Shown here one piece after another: positions 28,263-38,126 of a stretch of DNA of 64,000 nt (within the stretch, counting starts at the first letter, position 1; each line of letters starts with the position of its first letter). The position numbers and the translations under genes were made by a program. The notes beneath the pieces were generated by a model. The model saw nothing but the letters and a program-made list of their open reading frames with translations, did not search any database and was not told the DNA's origin. The DNA lies in NCBI RefSeq assembly GCF_003030305.1, contig NZ_CP023676.1:1922001-1986000 (forward strand), read 5' to 3'. The DNA comes from Cutibacterium acnes (GTDB taxonomy: Bacteria; Actinomycetota; Actinomycetes; Propionibacteriales; Propionibacteriaceae).

Positions 28263-29676
28263 GGCTCACCGTACCCAGTTCCGCGGGCGAAGTTGCGGCA
28301 TCACCAACAGCGTGAATACCAACCGCCTGACGATCACGCTTTTTGACGCGCATGTTCATCAGATCGAGTGCAACCGCACACATGGAACCAACCAGCGCCA
28401 CCACAAGAGTAATCATGAAGATCTGGTGATATCCGACATAGGCATTTCCACGATGCTTTTCAATTATTCCTGCGGTAAGTGGGTTAGCCCAAAAGATCGA
28501 GGCATACGCCAAAAATGATCCCACCGCCATCGCAGACCCATTGACGTGCTCGGGAAGATTCAATTCAGCGACTGGCGCCAAGAGCACAGCCTTACCCATA
28601 AAGATACCGAACGCCATGACCATTAACAGGATCATCGCTGGCCACATCATCCCGTCACCAACTGGCAACAACCTCACCGCCAAAGTACCGATCGCAGTAA
28701 TCAGCAACGCGATACCCATCATCCTGGTCGATGACTTGAACAGATAGTCAGCGAGTACCCCGGCTACCAGCCCGGAAATGATCCCCAACAATCCAGTATT
28801 GAAGATACCAAAGGCGCCGGCCACAGCATCAGAAGCCTTGAAGACCAACGAAAGGTAGGGCGCAGACGAGTAAATGAGGTTAACGTAGCACCAGTAAACG
28901 CACAACCCAGCCAAGCCCGCAAGCCACACCCGAGGCTTTATCAGCACTGCTACCAGACCCTTGAGCGCCTCCACATTCGCTGATTCCCCCTTGCCTGCGG
29001 CGTCACCAGCCACGGCATTCTTAGGGACCCGACGCAGTAACGCGAAGATGAGTGGTACGAGAACGAGAGTGTAGGCGATCGCGAATCCGCGCATCACCGT
29101 CGTCGTATGACCAGACCAAAGCGCCAATGCACCAATCACCACGACATTCATGAGAAACTCGACACCGCGGCGAATTGACTCCAGCAGACCCATTGCCAAA
29201 CCCCGACCCTTCTTGTCCGTATCTTGGGACATGAAGGCGACGCCATTGACCACAGCTGGCCACCCGATAGCGTCCCACACACCCCACGACGCCGCGATGA
29301 CGATCATGACGTCGAAGGACAAGTTGGGGATCGAGAACAGAATGAGACCAGTGACGAGACGCCACGCACACCACGAGCACAAAATCGAACGAATAGTGAA
29401 ACGGTTGTTGATCCAGCCGCCCGGCACATAGAGGAACATCGCGATGCCGAGCCACCCCATCAGGATGCCGAATTGGTCGATCCTGATTCCGAGAGTCTCC
29501 GTAAGAGGGACGATAAGTGACCCCTTGAAAGCCTCGAATGCCGAATAGATCAGCTGACCCGCCAGTACCACCGTGAGGAACGGCACCGCCCTCGCGCCTC
29601 GCAAAAACACTGGGAGTCGGCTACCTTTTCCCGATTCAGATACGTTCGGGTCAGCTAAGGGAACAGTTGTCTCCAT
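28252..29676 (-). CDS. MFS transporter, probably glycerophosphodiester or glycerol-phosphate related
   Basis: A 474-residue, 12-segment MFS permease with GWLGIAMFLYVPGGWINNRF between segments 2 and 3. It starts 13 bases after the glycerophosphodiesterase stop, so both are one transcript, and uptake of glycerophosphodiesters or export/uptake of glycerol-3-phosphate is the likely job. The inference rests on neighbourhood, not on a diagnostic motif. The tail from residue 440 is soluble (MRVKKRDRQAVGIHAVG). Confidence 0.72.
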   Translation of the reverse strand: METTVPLADPNVSESGKGSRLPVFLRGARAVPFLTVVLAGQLIYSAFEAFKGSLIVPLTETLGIRIDQFGILMGWLGIAMFLYVPGGWINNRFTIRSILCSWCAWRLVTGLILFSIPNLSFDVMIVIAASWGVWDAIGWPAVVNGVAFMSQDTDKKGRGLAMGLLESIRRGVEFLMNVVVIGALALWSGHTTTVMRGFAIAYTLVLVPLIFALLRRVPKNAVAGDAAGKGESANVEALKGLVAVLIKPRVWLAGLAGLCVYWCYVNLIYSSAPYLSLVFKASDAVAGAFGIFNTGLLGIISGLVAGVLADYLFKSSTRMMGIALLITAIGTLAVRLLPVGDGMMWPAMILLMVMAFGIFMGKAVLLAPVAELNLPEHVNGSAMAVGSFLAYASIFWANPLTAGIIEKHRGNAYVGYHQIFMITLVVALVGSMCAVALDLMNMRVKKRDRQAVGIHAVGDAATSPAELGTVSLRR

Positions 29677-29689
29677 GGCTTTCCACTTT

Positions 29690-30436
29690 TTAATGTGCCG
29701 CGACAGTGCCGACCAGCAGATCTGGGACGTCGGATATCACTCCATCGACTCCCCAATTGAACAATTGGTTCGCACGATCAGCGCGGTTGACCGTCCACGC
29801 GTTGACTCGAAAACCAGCGTCCTTGAACTGCGCAACACTCCGCTCGGTAAGTGCAGAATCCTCGGGGTGGATGTAAGTGGCTCCCACAAGCTCCAGCATG
29901 GAACGCCAATCGTCATAGAGCGCCGCCGTCTCATAAAGACATGCCACGTCCCATTGCGGAGCCGCTTCCTTGAACTTGGATAACAGCACATGGTTGAACG
30001 AGCTCACAATCACCTGACGTCCAGGCTTGAGTCTTTCAAGCTCTGCGATCACGGAATCGCGTAACTGAAGCGAACTGCGAGCTCCCTCCTCGTTCGACTT
30101 GATTTCAATATTGGCGTTGACACCAGTCTCATTCATGAAGTCGATAAGGTCCGCTAACCGCGGCAGCGGCTCCCCGATGAACTGGGGCGAAAACCATCTG
30201 CCAGCGTCAATGGCAGGTAGATCCGAGGCGGTCAACTCATTATAACGACCGCGGCAATTCGTGGTTCGATCCAAGGAGCTATCGTGGATGAGTACCGCGG
30301 TACCGTCACCAATGATATCAACATCGGTCTCGATCCACTTGATACCAGCTTCCACAGCGGCTCGGAAAGCTGACATCGTATTCTCAGGCGCACGAGAACT
30401 CAATCCTCGGTGCGCAATAACTCGTTGAGTAGACAT
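29690..30436 (-). CDS. Glycerophosphodiester phosphodiesterase (UgpQ-like, cytoplasmic)
   Basis: GDPD enzymes hydrolyse glycerophosphodiesters to glycerol-3-phosphate and an alcohol using a Ca or Mg site. The 248-residue protein opens with VIAHRGLSSRAPENT (catalytic HRG.....ENT), then WIETDVDIIGDGTAVLIHD (metal Glu/Asp and second His), NIEIKSNEE and a C-terminal VNAWTVNRADRANQLFNWGVDGVISD. No signal peptide. ATG 30436 is preceded by AAGGA at 8 bases; the long upstream frame is not supported. With the MFS gene behind it, it suggests use of host or dead-cell phospholipid breakdown products. Confidence 0.9.
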   Translation of the reverse strand: MSTQRVIAHRGLSSRAPENTMSAFRAAVEAGIKWIETDVDIIGDGTAVLIHDSSLDRTTNCRGRYNELTASDLPAIDAGRWFSPQFIGEPLPRLADLIDFMNETGVNANIEIKSNEEGARSSLQLRDSVIAELERLKPGRQVIVSSFNHVLLSKFKEAAPQWDVACLYETAALYDDWRSMLELVGATYIHPEDSALTERSVAQFKDAGFRVNAWTVNRADRANQLFNWGVDGVISDVPDLLVGTVAAH

Positions 30437-30458
30437 ACAAGATTTCCTTGCGCATAGT

Positions 30459-30485
30459 AGTTGTGCCAACGTCGGCGGCACAACT
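30459..30485. other. Perfect 9-bp hairpin before the GDPD gene
   Basis: Arms agttgtgcc and ggcacaact with a 9-base loop lie 23 bases upstream of the GDPD start and 73 bases after the SBP stop. It could end the SBP transcript or serve as an operator for the GDPD-MFS pair. Confidence 0.45.
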
Positions 30486-30557
30486 GTAGCAGAACCTTGC
30501 GAAACACCATGCCGGGAAAACATTCCCAGCACGGTTCTCAACACAGATATGTCATCG

Positions 30558-32261
30558 TCACTTCTGGAAGCCGATGTCCTCTGCGCGCACGGTCTGGAAG
30601 GTGGAGGCACCGAAGTTCGCCAGGTTCTTCGGAACAGCAGTAAGGGACATACGTCGGTACAGTGGCAAAGTCATGACGTCATCCCAAATGGTCTTGTCAG
30701 CCTGGTTAGCCAACTCGCGGCGCTTTGAGACATCAGACTCGGTGTCGATCTTCGAAATGAGTTTCTCAACTTCTGGATCGAGGAGCTGAGAGAAGTTGGA
30801 CTGCGACGGCTGCTTGGACCCCTCCGCAGCAGCGCCATAGATCTGGCGGATGTTAGCCATCGGGTACGCGGTGCCCCAGGTGAAGGCGATGACGTCGAAG
30901 GAGTGGCTGCTCAAGGTCTGGATGAAGGAATCACTCGGGGTGTTGACCAGATTGACCTTCACGCCGATCTTCGCCATGTCCTGCTTGAACAGCGCACCCT
31001 CGTTCTCGGAGGTGGGGACGCCAGTCAACTTAGCGTAATTAATGGTCAGAGTCTTGCCATCCTTGACGCGGTAGTCACCCTGCTTCTTCCAGCCGGCCTC
31101 GTCCAGACCCTTCTTAGCAGCTTCAGGATCGTAGTTGTAACCCGCAGAGTTATCCCGGTAGCCGGCCTGACCCGGCATAAACAAGTGGTTGCCCAGCATC
31201 AGAGTGTCAGGACTAACCGGCAGGCCCGCAAGGTCCGACTTGGCGATAGCGGGACGGTTGATGCCCTTGACGATAGCCTGACGCACCTTCTTATCGGACA
31301 ACATCGTCGACTTGGTGTTGAAGGTGAAATGGCGCCTCTGCAACGAACCAGCCTGACGCATCTCGACATCTGGACGCTTCTGGGCAGTCCGATAGCCATC
31401 CTTAGTGGTGATGTTTGAGGCGGCGTCAATCTCCTTGTTAGCGAACGCCTTGGTCTGGGTGGCGCTATCCATCGCCTTGAAACTGACGGTATCGAGCTTC
31501 GACTTGTCGCCCCACCACTTGCCATTGCGCTTGACGGTCAGAGTCTTGGACGCCTCATCGACTTTCATCGGGATAAACGGGCCAGTGAGCCAGTCGGGGT
31601 TTAGCGTCTTCCACCCGTCGTTGAAGGTGTGGGGATCCTTGACGCCCTCCTTCGGCAGCACCGTGCTGAGGACAGTCGTCCAGTCGGGGTAGGTGGTCTT
31701 AAACGTCAGGACGACATCAGTGTCCTTGGCGCCTTTCTCCACCGAAGAAATCTGGTTGAAACCGTCGGTGCTGGCCGGCAGAAAGTCCGGAGCGAACCCG
31801 CTATTCGCCTTCCAGGTAGCCCGGTAATCGGTGTAGTCAATGGTGCGACCCGAGTTCCACTTAGCCTTCGGGTTGAGGTGCAAGGTCACGACCTGCTTAC
31901 CACCCTTGGTCTCCACGTCCGTCGAGAAGATGTAATTCGGGTTCGGCTTCGGGGTGCCGTCTTCGGTGATATCGAAGTTGGTGGCACCCACGAACCGCCA
32001 TATCGTTGTGCCCAAGTCAGCGGTGTCGCCGTTGACGTTCAGGGGGTTCCACTCCGTCGGCAGCTGCTCGATGGCCAGACGCAGCGTTCCGCCGTCCTTG
32101 AGTTGACCGCGGTCAACCACGTTGAGTTGAGCCATCGGGGCCGACTCCGATGTCACCCCCGACTGCTTACTTCCGCCAGACTGGTTCTTCTGTCCGCACC
32201 CGGTGAGTGCCATAACCAACACGGCCAGCACTGCCACCGGGGTCACGATTGCCTTGCGCAA
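30558..32261 (-). CDS. ABC transporter substrate-binding lipoprotein, peptide family 5
   Basis: A 567-residue lipoprotein: the signal peptide ends in the lipobox LTGC at about residues 19-22. The mature part fits solute-binding family 5 (DppA/OppA): LNPKAKWNSGRTIDYTDYRA, FKTTYPDWTTVLSTVLP, VRQAIVKGINRPAIAK and the closing LPLYRRMSLTAVPKNLANFG. Such proteins deliver di- or oligopeptides to an ABC importer. Here no intact permease or ATPase is adjacent; only a decayed permease remains upstream (32455-32920), so it is an orphan unless it serves a distant transporter. Confidence 0.87.
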   Translation of the reverse strand: MRKAIVTPVAVLAVLVMALTGCGQKNQSGGSKQSGVTSESAPMAQLNVVDRGQLKDGGTLRLAIEQLPTEWNPLNVNGDTADLGTTIWRFVGATNFDITEDGTPKPNPNYIFSTDVETKGGKQVVTLHLNPKAKWNSGRTIDYTDYRATWKANSGFAPDFLPASTDGFNQISSVEKGAKDTDVVLTFKTTYPDWTTVLSTVLPKEGVKDPHTFNDGWKTLNPDWLTGPFIPMKVDEASKTLTVKRNGKWWGDKSKLDTVSFKAMDSATQTKAFANKEIDAASNITTKDGYRTAQKRPDVEMRQAGSLQRRHFTFNTKSTMLSDKKVRQAIVKGINRPAIAKSDLAGLPVSPDTLMLGNHLFMPGQAGYRDNSAGYNYDPEAAKKGLDEAGWKKQGDYRVKDGKTLTINYAKLTGVPTSENEGALFKQDMAKIGVKVNLVNTPSDSFIQTLSSHSFDVIAFTWGTAYPMANIRQIYGAAAEGSKQPSQSNFSQLLDPEVEKLISKIDTESDVSKRRELANQADKTIWDDVMTLPLYRRMSLTAVPKNLANFGASTFQTVRAEDIGFQK

Positions 32262-32281
32262 GATGTCCTCCAGTGAAGTGA

Positions 32282-32302
32282 ATGGCAGGACGCTCCTGCC
32301 AT
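32282..32302. other. Perfect 9-bp inverted repeat upstream of the SBP gene
   Basis: Arms atggcagga and tcctgccat with a 3-base loop sit 20 bases before the SBP start codon, overlapping the expected 5' untranslated region. It may be an operator or an RNA hairpin that limits translation. Confidence 0.45.
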
Positions 32303-32414
32303 CATCCGGCCTCTGCGTCGAAAACCGGACATCACACCCTACGAAACCACCGTGAAGATCATCAAACCACCCTCAGCAAGGCAATCCGCCCCAACATCGT
32401 CGAGGAAGAACATT

Positions 32415-32446
32415 GGAGGGCCCGGCAACCTATGCCGAGCCCCTCC
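32415..32446 (-). terminator. Imperfect hairpin after the decayed ABC gene
   Basis: Arms ggagggcccggc and gccgagcccctcc pair with a small mismatch around a 7-base loop, 9 bases after the stop of the decayed gene. It fits a leftover terminator of the second SBP gene and would separate it from the intact SBP gene. Confidence 0.5.
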
Positions 32447-32454
32447 ACAATCCA

Positions 32455-32920
32455 TCAGATCTTGACGTAGCCGAAATCCTCAGCGCGGGTGGTTTGGAAA
32501 GTCGCGGCGCCGTAGTTCGTGAGGTTCTTCGGGGTTCCGGTGAACAGGAAAGACACAATCCGGTCAGCAGCCGAATATTGGCGCACCGCCGACCAGACAC
32601 CAATCGCAACACTGTCGATCATGCCGATAGTCGTTCGGCAAATCACTAGACGAACCGACACACCGATGTGGGTGCCAATATAGGGAGTTGATCGCGTCAC
32701 CATGTGGGGTCCAGCCCCAGTTCCAGTGGAGGAAGACCATCTTCAACCATCGCTCGTACCGCACCCATGTCGGGGTTGATGTTGTAGTTGGTCAGTGACT
32801 GATTGATCGCCTTCAAATTCGTCTGGTTGAAGGCGTTGCGCGGATCCAAGGCATACGAGGCGAGCAAGTATGCGACAACACGACGTAATTAATGAGGCGA
32901 CGCACCACGTATTTGAGCAC
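32455..32920 (-). pseudogene. Remnant of a peptide ABC operon: DppB-like permease start joined to an SBP end
   Basis: GTG 32920, after GAAAGGAC, begins VLKYVVRRLINYVVL, the usual start of DppB/OppB-type permeases. After one frameshift comes LLASYALDPRNAFNQTNL and LTNYNINPDMGAVR; after another RYERWLKMVFLHWNWGWTP; then IGVSVRLV and VGVWSAVRQYSAADR-like permease sequence in a third frame. The last part, TGTPKNLTNYGAATFQTTR to the stop at 32455, is not permease but the C-terminal end of a second SBP, closely matching the end of the intact gene next door (AVPKNLANFGASTFQTVR). A deletion therefore removed the rest of the permease, the partner permease, any ATPase genes and most of an SBP. Confidence 0.75.
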
Positions 32921-33139
32921 AATCGTCCTTTCTCACAGTGTGCATTGCCTGTGGCAAGCGGGCCACCGGCGAGTGTGACGACGTTCCACGCGGCAAGACT
33001 TGCCGCCACACACAGGTGTGAGGTCATCACGGCACGCGAGCCGCACGGTGTGCGTGATCACACACCTCGCCCCCGCGAGCGTCTGTTGAGATTAAATAAG
33101 TGAGGTAGGTCGTCTCTGGAATTGTGCTGTCCGTTGATA

Positions 33140-33188
33140 GACGACGGGAGGGATGGGAAACACTGTGTTTCCCATCCCTCCCGTCGTC
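33140..33188. terminator. 24-bp perfect palindromic terminator after rplO
   Basis: Two perfect 24-base arms (starting gacgacgggaggga) meet with a single central base at 33164. It begins 29 bases after the rplO stop and so ends the spc transcript before the accessory block. No gene lies between it and 32920 apart from the promoter of the decayed ABC unit. Confidence 0.85.
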
Positions 33189-33216
33189 AAGCGGTCGTAT
33201 CTATGACGAGAAGAGG

Positions 33217-33657
33217 TCAGCGTTTGGTAACGCTGCCACCAGCTTTCTCGATTTTTTCCTGAGCCGACTTTGACCAGGCGTCAACCACAAGGTCAACCTT
33301 GACGGTCAACTCGCCGGTTCCGAGAACCTTGACGAGTTCGTTGTCACGCACCGCACCAACGGAGACCAGGTCGTCAACAGTAATCTTGCCGCCCTTGGGG
33401 AACAGAGCCTCGACCTTATCCAGGTTCACGACCTGGTACTCGGTGCGGAACGGGTTGTGGAACCCGCCCAGCTTCGGGGCCTGCATATGAATCGGCATCT
33501 GGCCGCCGGCGAAGAACTCGGGCACGTTCTTGCGTGCACCGGTACCCTTGGTACCGCGACCAGCGGTCTTACCCTTGGAACCCTCACCACGACCAACGCG
33601 GGTCTTGGCCTTGTGGGCACCAGGAGCGGGCTTGAGGTCATGGAGCTCAATAGCCAT
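33217..33657 (-). CDS. rplO: 50S ribosomal protein L15
   Basis: L15 is a late-assembling 23S rRNA protein. The 146 residues from ATG 33657 start [20 protein letters not shown], with [21 protein letters not shown] and the C-terminal KIEKAGGSV. It follows rpmD by one base. Unusually secY is not next: a long palindrome ends the transcript here. Confidence 0.97.
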
Positions 33658-33658
33658 G

Positions 33659-33841
33659 TCAGTCCACCTCTTCCATGGTGACGAGGTGACGAACGGTCCG
33701 GACCATGCCGCGGAACTCCGGGCGGTCCTCCTTGATGACCGTGTCACCGATGCGCTTCAGTCCGAGGCTGCGCAGGGTCTCACGATGATTTGGCTTGGTA
33801 GCGATGCCAGACTTGATCTGGGTGATCTTCAGCTTGCTCAT
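33659..33841 (-). CDS. rpmD: 50S ribosomal protein L30
   Basis: A 60-residue L30 ([44 protein letters not shown]). It packs on 23S rRNA between L15 and S5 genes in the usual order. Its ATG overlaps the rpsE stop by one base, so it is translationally coupled. Confidence 0.97.
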
Positions 33842-34488
33842 CAGTTAACACCCGCCTTTTCCTCCATGCGGGCAGCAGCGGCGGCCTCGTCGGCCTCCTT
33901 GCGCGCACGCAGCATGGCTGCTGGGGCGATGTCCTCAACGGACTTACCGCGGCGACGGGCGACCTCTTCGGGCTCCTCGAGCTGCTGCAACGCGTCGACG
34001 GTGGCGTGAACCACGTTGATCGCATTGGAAGACCCGAGGGACTTGGCGAGCACGTCGTGCACGCCGGCACACTCGAGAACAGCTCGGGCCGAGCCACCGG
34101 CAATAACACCGGTACCAGGGGAAGCCGGACGCAGCATCACGACACCGGCGGCCTTCTCACCGATCACCGGATGGGTGATAGTACGACCGACCAGCGGCAC
34201 CTTGAAGAAATGCTTCTTGGCTTCCTCAACGGCCTTGGCGATAGCTGCGGGCACCTCTTTAGCCTTGCCGTAGCCGACGCCTACGCTGCCCTCACCGTCA
34301 CCCACGACGACGAGCGCCGTGAAGCTAAAGCGACGGCCGCCCTGGACCACCTTGGCGACGCGGTTAATGGCCACGACGCGCTCGAGATATTCGTTCTGAT
34401 TGCGGTTGCGATCGTTCTGGCCACGACGGTTGTCACGGCCACGACGCTCACCACCTGCACCGCCACCGCGGCGCTGGGTTCCACTCAT
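33841..34488 (-). CDS. rpsE: 30S ribosomal protein S5
   Basis: S5 lines the mRNA entry channel and affects accuracy. The 215-residue form has a basic Gly/Arg-rich N-terminus ([20 protein letters not shown]), then [20 protein letters not shown] of the dsRNA-binding fold and [18 protein letters not shown]. Spectinomycin-related loop residues look ordinary. Confidence 0.97.
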
Positions 34489-34512
34489 CGTTGCTCACTT
34501 GCCTTTCGTGGG

Positions 34513-34896
34513 TCAGAAGTCGAGACCGGCCTCGCGGGCCGCATCGGCCAGCGCGGCGATCCGCCCGTGGTACTGGTTTCCGGCCTTGTCGAACACGACC
34601 TTGGTAATGCCAGCAGCCTTGGCGCGCTCACCAATGATGGTGCCGACGCGGGCCGCCTTCGCGGTCTTGTCTCCGGACATCTCGCGCAGCTCGGCCTCCA
34701 TAGTGGAAGCCGACACCAGAGTGTTGCCGGCAACATCGTCGATAACCTGAACGAAGACATGCTTCGACGAACGGGTCACGACCATGCGAGGACGCTCGAC
34801 GGTCCCGAAGATCTTCTTGCGACCACGGGCCTGGCGACGAGCACGTGCCTTGGCGCGGTCGGACAGGCTCTTGCGAACAGTCAGGGTGCTTGCCAT
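34513..34896 (-). CDS. rplR: 50S ribosomal protein L18
   Basis: L18 binds 5S rRNA in the central protuberance. The 127 residues from ATG 34896 begin [20 protein letters not shown] and include [20 protein letters not shown] and the C-terminal [19 protein letters not shown]. The open frame beyond 34896 overlaps rplF in another phase. Confidence 0.97.
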
Positions 34897-34897
34897 G

Positions 34898-35440
34898 TCA
34901 CTTACCTGCCTTTCCAACCTTGCGACGGACGTTCTCGCCCTCGTAACGCACGCCCTTGCCCTTGTAGGGCTCCGGCTTGCGGATCTTGCGGATGTTGGCC
35001 GCGGTCTCTCCCACGACCTGCTTGTCAATGCCCTGAACCGAGAACTTTGTGGGGTTCTCGACGGCGAAGGTGATTCCCTCCGGGGCGTCGACGATCACCG
35101 GGTGTGAGAAACCGAGATTGAACTCGAGCTGCTTGGGGCCCTTGGACAGCACGCGGTAACCCACGCCCTGGATCTCCAGCTTCTTCTCGTAGCCCTCGGT
35201 CACACCAATGACCATATTGTTGATGAGGGTGCGAGTCAGCCCGTGCAATGAGCGATTCTCACGCTCATCGTCGGGACGCTCAACGAGGATCGCGCCCTCA
35301 TCATTCTTGCTCACGGTGATGGGTTCGCGAACGGTGAAGTTCAGGGTTCCCTTGGGACCCTTCACCTCCACGTACTGCCCATCAAGCTTCACCTCGACAC
35401 CGGACGGGACGGCGATGGGAAGCCTGCCAATGCGCGACAT
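34898..35440 (-). CDS. rplF: 50S ribosomal protein L6
   Basis: L6 stabilises the region near the sarcin-ricin loop. The 180-residue protein starts [20 protein letters not shown], has the two-fold repeated L6 domain, and ends with the signature [20 protein letters not shown]. It is one base upstream of rplR. Confidence 0.98.
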
Positions 35441-35468
35441 TGATTACTCCTATCTGTCTCGTCGACGG

Positions 35469-35876
35469 TCACCACACGTAGGCGAGGACTTCCCCGCCCA
35501 CGGACTTCTCATGGGCCTGCTTGTCAGTGAGTAGCCCCTGAGAAGTGGAGATGATAGCGATGCCCAGGCCGCCGAGTACCTTCGGCAGGGCGGTGGACTT
35601 GGCGTAAACGCGAAGTCCGGGCTTGCTGATACGACGGACGCCAGCGATCGAACGCTCGCGGTTCTCGCCGTACTTGAGGGTGAGGGTCAGGGTCTTGCCG
35701 ACCTCGCCCTCCTTGGGTTCGTTGACCTTATAGTCGGCGATGTAGCCCTCGGACTTGAGGATACCGGCGATTCCCGCCTTAATCTTCGAGTGAGGCATCG
35801 ACGTCTGGTCGTGGTACGCCTGGTTGGCGTTGCGCAGACGGGTCAGCATGTCTGCGATGGGGTCAGTCATGGTCAT
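35469..35876 (-). CDS. rpsH: 30S ribosomal protein S8
   Basis: S8 organises the central domain of 16S rRNA and, in enterics, represses its own operon. The 135 residues begin [20 protein letters not shown]; the C-terminal [20 protein letters not shown] is the RNA-binding block. A second ATG at 35870 is also possible. The 159-base spacer to rpsN holds a hairpin, ggcgggttaccaacccgcc, near 35971. Confidence 0.97.
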
Positions 35877-36035
35877 GGCTGGTTTGGCCTCTTTCTCACA
35901 ACGGTTTCCCTGAATGCCGCCTCCGTGGGGACCGGCTCGGGACCTTCTGTGTTGTTCAGGTAGGTATGGGGCGGGTTACCAACCCGCCGGGGCCTTATCG
36001 GGCCCGTGGATCAGCATCCTTAGACGGACGCGCGG

Positions 36036-36221
36036 TCACCAAGAAGACTTGGTGACACCCGGGAGCTGACCGGCGTGGGCCATCTCACGCAGGCAGATTC
36101 GGCATAGACCGAATTTGCGGTACACCGAGTGCGGACGACCGCAGCGCTGGCAACGGGTGTAAGCACGGACACCGAACTTGGGCTTGCGGGCCGCCTTGAC
36201 CTTCAGAGCTGTCTTGGCCAT
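36036..36221 (-). CDS. rpsN: 30S ribosomal protein S14, zinc-binding type Z
   Basis: The 61-residue C+ form holds [20 protein letters not shown], two Cys-x2-Cys pairs that bind zinc. S14 assembles late in the 30S head. Many actinobacteria also carry a longer zinc-free S14 elsewhere, induced by zinc lack; it is not in this window. ATG 36221 follows the rplE stop by 7 bases. Confidence 0.97.
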
Positions 36222-36228
36222 CAGATCC

Positions 36229-36861
36229 TCACTTCTTCTTCTTCTTGGCGTAGTAGGCGGGACCGCGCTTGGTCTTCGCCTTCTTCGGATCATCCTTCGC
36301 CTTGAACGGGAATCCCAGGTGTTTGAGCAGGGCCTTGCCCTCCTCGTTGGTCTGCGCGGTGGTCACGAAAGTGATGTCCATGCCACGGATGCGGTCGATC
36401 TTGTCCTGGTCAATCTCGAGGAACATAACCTGCTCGGACAGGCCGAAGGTGTAGTTACCCTTGCCGTCGAACTGGTTCGAGTTGAGACCACGGAAGTCGC
36501 GGATGCGCGGCAGGGCCAGGGTCAGCAGACGGTCGGCAAACTCCCACATGCGGTCCCCGCGAAGGGTGACGTGGCAGCCGATCGGCTGTCCCTCGCGCAG
36601 CTTGAACTGAGCGATGGACTTGCGAGCCTTAGTAACCTGCGGCTTCTGACCGGTGATGGCGGTGATGTCGCGAATAGCACCATCCATAACCTTGGAGTCG
36701 TGAGCGGCATCACCGACGCCCATATTCACCACGATCTTTTCGAGACCGGGGATGAGCATCGGGTTACGGTAGCCGAACTCCTCCTGCATGGCAGCGCGAA
36801 TCTGCTCGCGGTACTGCTTCTTCAGACGAGGCATCTCGTGCGCGATAGCGTCGGTGCTCAC
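36229..36861 (-). CDS. rplE: 50S ribosomal protein L5
   Basis: L5 carries 5S rRNA and contacts the P-site tRNA. The 210-residue protein shows [40 protein letters not shown] and [20 protein letters not shown]. It ends in a Lys-rich tail (AYYAKKKKK). Its ATG overlaps the rplX stop by 4 bases. Confidence 0.98.
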
Positions 36862-37226
36862 TTGGCCTCCTCCTTCTTGAGGTAGCGGACGCTGCGCTGG
36901 GCGGCGTACTCAGAGCCGTCGGGGCGACGCTTGGTGACGTCCACGCGACGGTAACCGACGCGAGTCACGACGTCCTTGCCGTCGATCTTGGTCACGAGCT
37001 GAACGTTCGAAACGTGGATCGGAGCCTCAGACGAGATGATGCCGCCCTTAGTGGTGCCGCCCTGTGGGGGGGGCATGTCGCGACGATGATGCTTACGAAT
37101 GTTCACACCCTCGACGACGACGCGCTCACGGGCCGGGTCCACCGAGAGGACCTCGCCGATGGCACCCTTGTCGTTGCCAGCGATGACCTTGACGCGGTCA
37201 CCCTTCTTGATCTTGAGCGACTTCAT
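36858..37226 (-). CDS. rplX: 50S ribosomal protein L24
   Basis: L24 starts 50S assembly at the 5' end of 23S rRNA. The 122 residues hold the KOW motif ([20 protein letters not shown]), [20 protein letters not shown] and a C-terminal extension [10 protein letters not shown]. It directly abuts rplN. Confidence 0.97.
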   Translation of the reverse strand: MKSLKIKKGDRVKVIAGNDKGAIGEVLSVDPARERVVVEGVNIRKHHRRDMPPPQGGTTKGGIISSEAPIHVSNVQLVTKIDGKDVVTRVGYRRVDVTKRRPDGSEYAAQRSVRYLKKEEAK

Positions 37227-37595
37227 TCAGATCACCTCCGGGGCAAGCGAGACGATGCGCATGAACTTCTTCTCACGCAGCTCGCGGGCGATGGGGCCGA
37301 AGATACGGGTACCACGAGGCTCCCCGTCTCCCTTAAGGAGGACGGCAGCGTTCTCGTCGAACTTGATGTAGGACCCGTCCGGACGGCGGTGCGACTTGAC
37401 GGTCCGAACGACGACGGCCTTGACGACCTCGCCCTTCTTCACGTTTCCGCCGGGGATGGCATCCTTGACGGTGCACACGATGGTGTCACCGAGGTAGGCG
37501 TAGCGACGCTTCGATCCACCGAGAACACGGATGCAAAGAAGCTCCTTCGCACCAGTGTTGTCGGCGACCTTGAGTCGCGTCTCCTGCTGGATCAT
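37227..37595 (-). CDS. rplN: 50S ribosomal protein L14
   Basis: L14 forms bridges to the 30S subunit. The 122 residues start [20 protein letters not shown] and include [19 protein letters not shown] and the ending [12 protein letters not shown]. It is the first gene of this spc unit: a terminator and a 530-base gap separate it from rpsQ, so it needs its own promoter. Confidence 0.98.
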
Positions 37596-38126
37596 GTCTT
37601 CTCCTTTGTCCCACTGGTTCCCTCCCGGGCCTGGTAGGACTGTTGAACACGAACCCCCTGGATTTTGCCAGAGGGTAACCCGCACCTCAGGGGGTACGCG
37701 GCTGTCATCCGCGAGAGGTCCCGCCACCCTCGGGCGGCGCACGGTAACCTTCGACTCCGCAGAGTCGGGGCTCCGCACTGTGCTTAAAGGTGGGCACAGT
37801 CGCAGGACAACTTCAGCAGTTTAACTCTCGTCGCGACAAATTGCCAGTCGTCGCGTTGACTCATCAAAGATGGCCGCGTGGGTCGTGACGTGGATGGGGC
37901 CAACCCTCAAGAGCCACCACCCCCAGCATCTGGGCAGACGTGCAGGTCGTCAATATCCAGAACCGGTAACGAACCATAACGCACACGCAAGCGGCTGGCA
38001 GACAAGGTGAAACGTTGGTTTGAGATTGATCCTCTGGGCTGTGGTTGGCTCCTCCAACGCTAGCCCGCCTTAACCTAACTACGAAACGCAAGCCAAGGCG
38101 CTTACTCCCCCTGTCCCCACACACAA
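37596..38126 (-). other. Spacer between rpsQ and rplN with probable spc promoter
   Basis: About 530 bases lie between the S10-unit terminator and rplN. No gene is supported. Small GC hairpins occur close to rplN, for example cgactccgcagagtcg near 37749, and ccgccaccctcgggcgg near 37721. The part from 37800 to 38100 is AT-richer and is the likely promoter area, leaving a structured leader for rplN. Confidence 0.5.
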
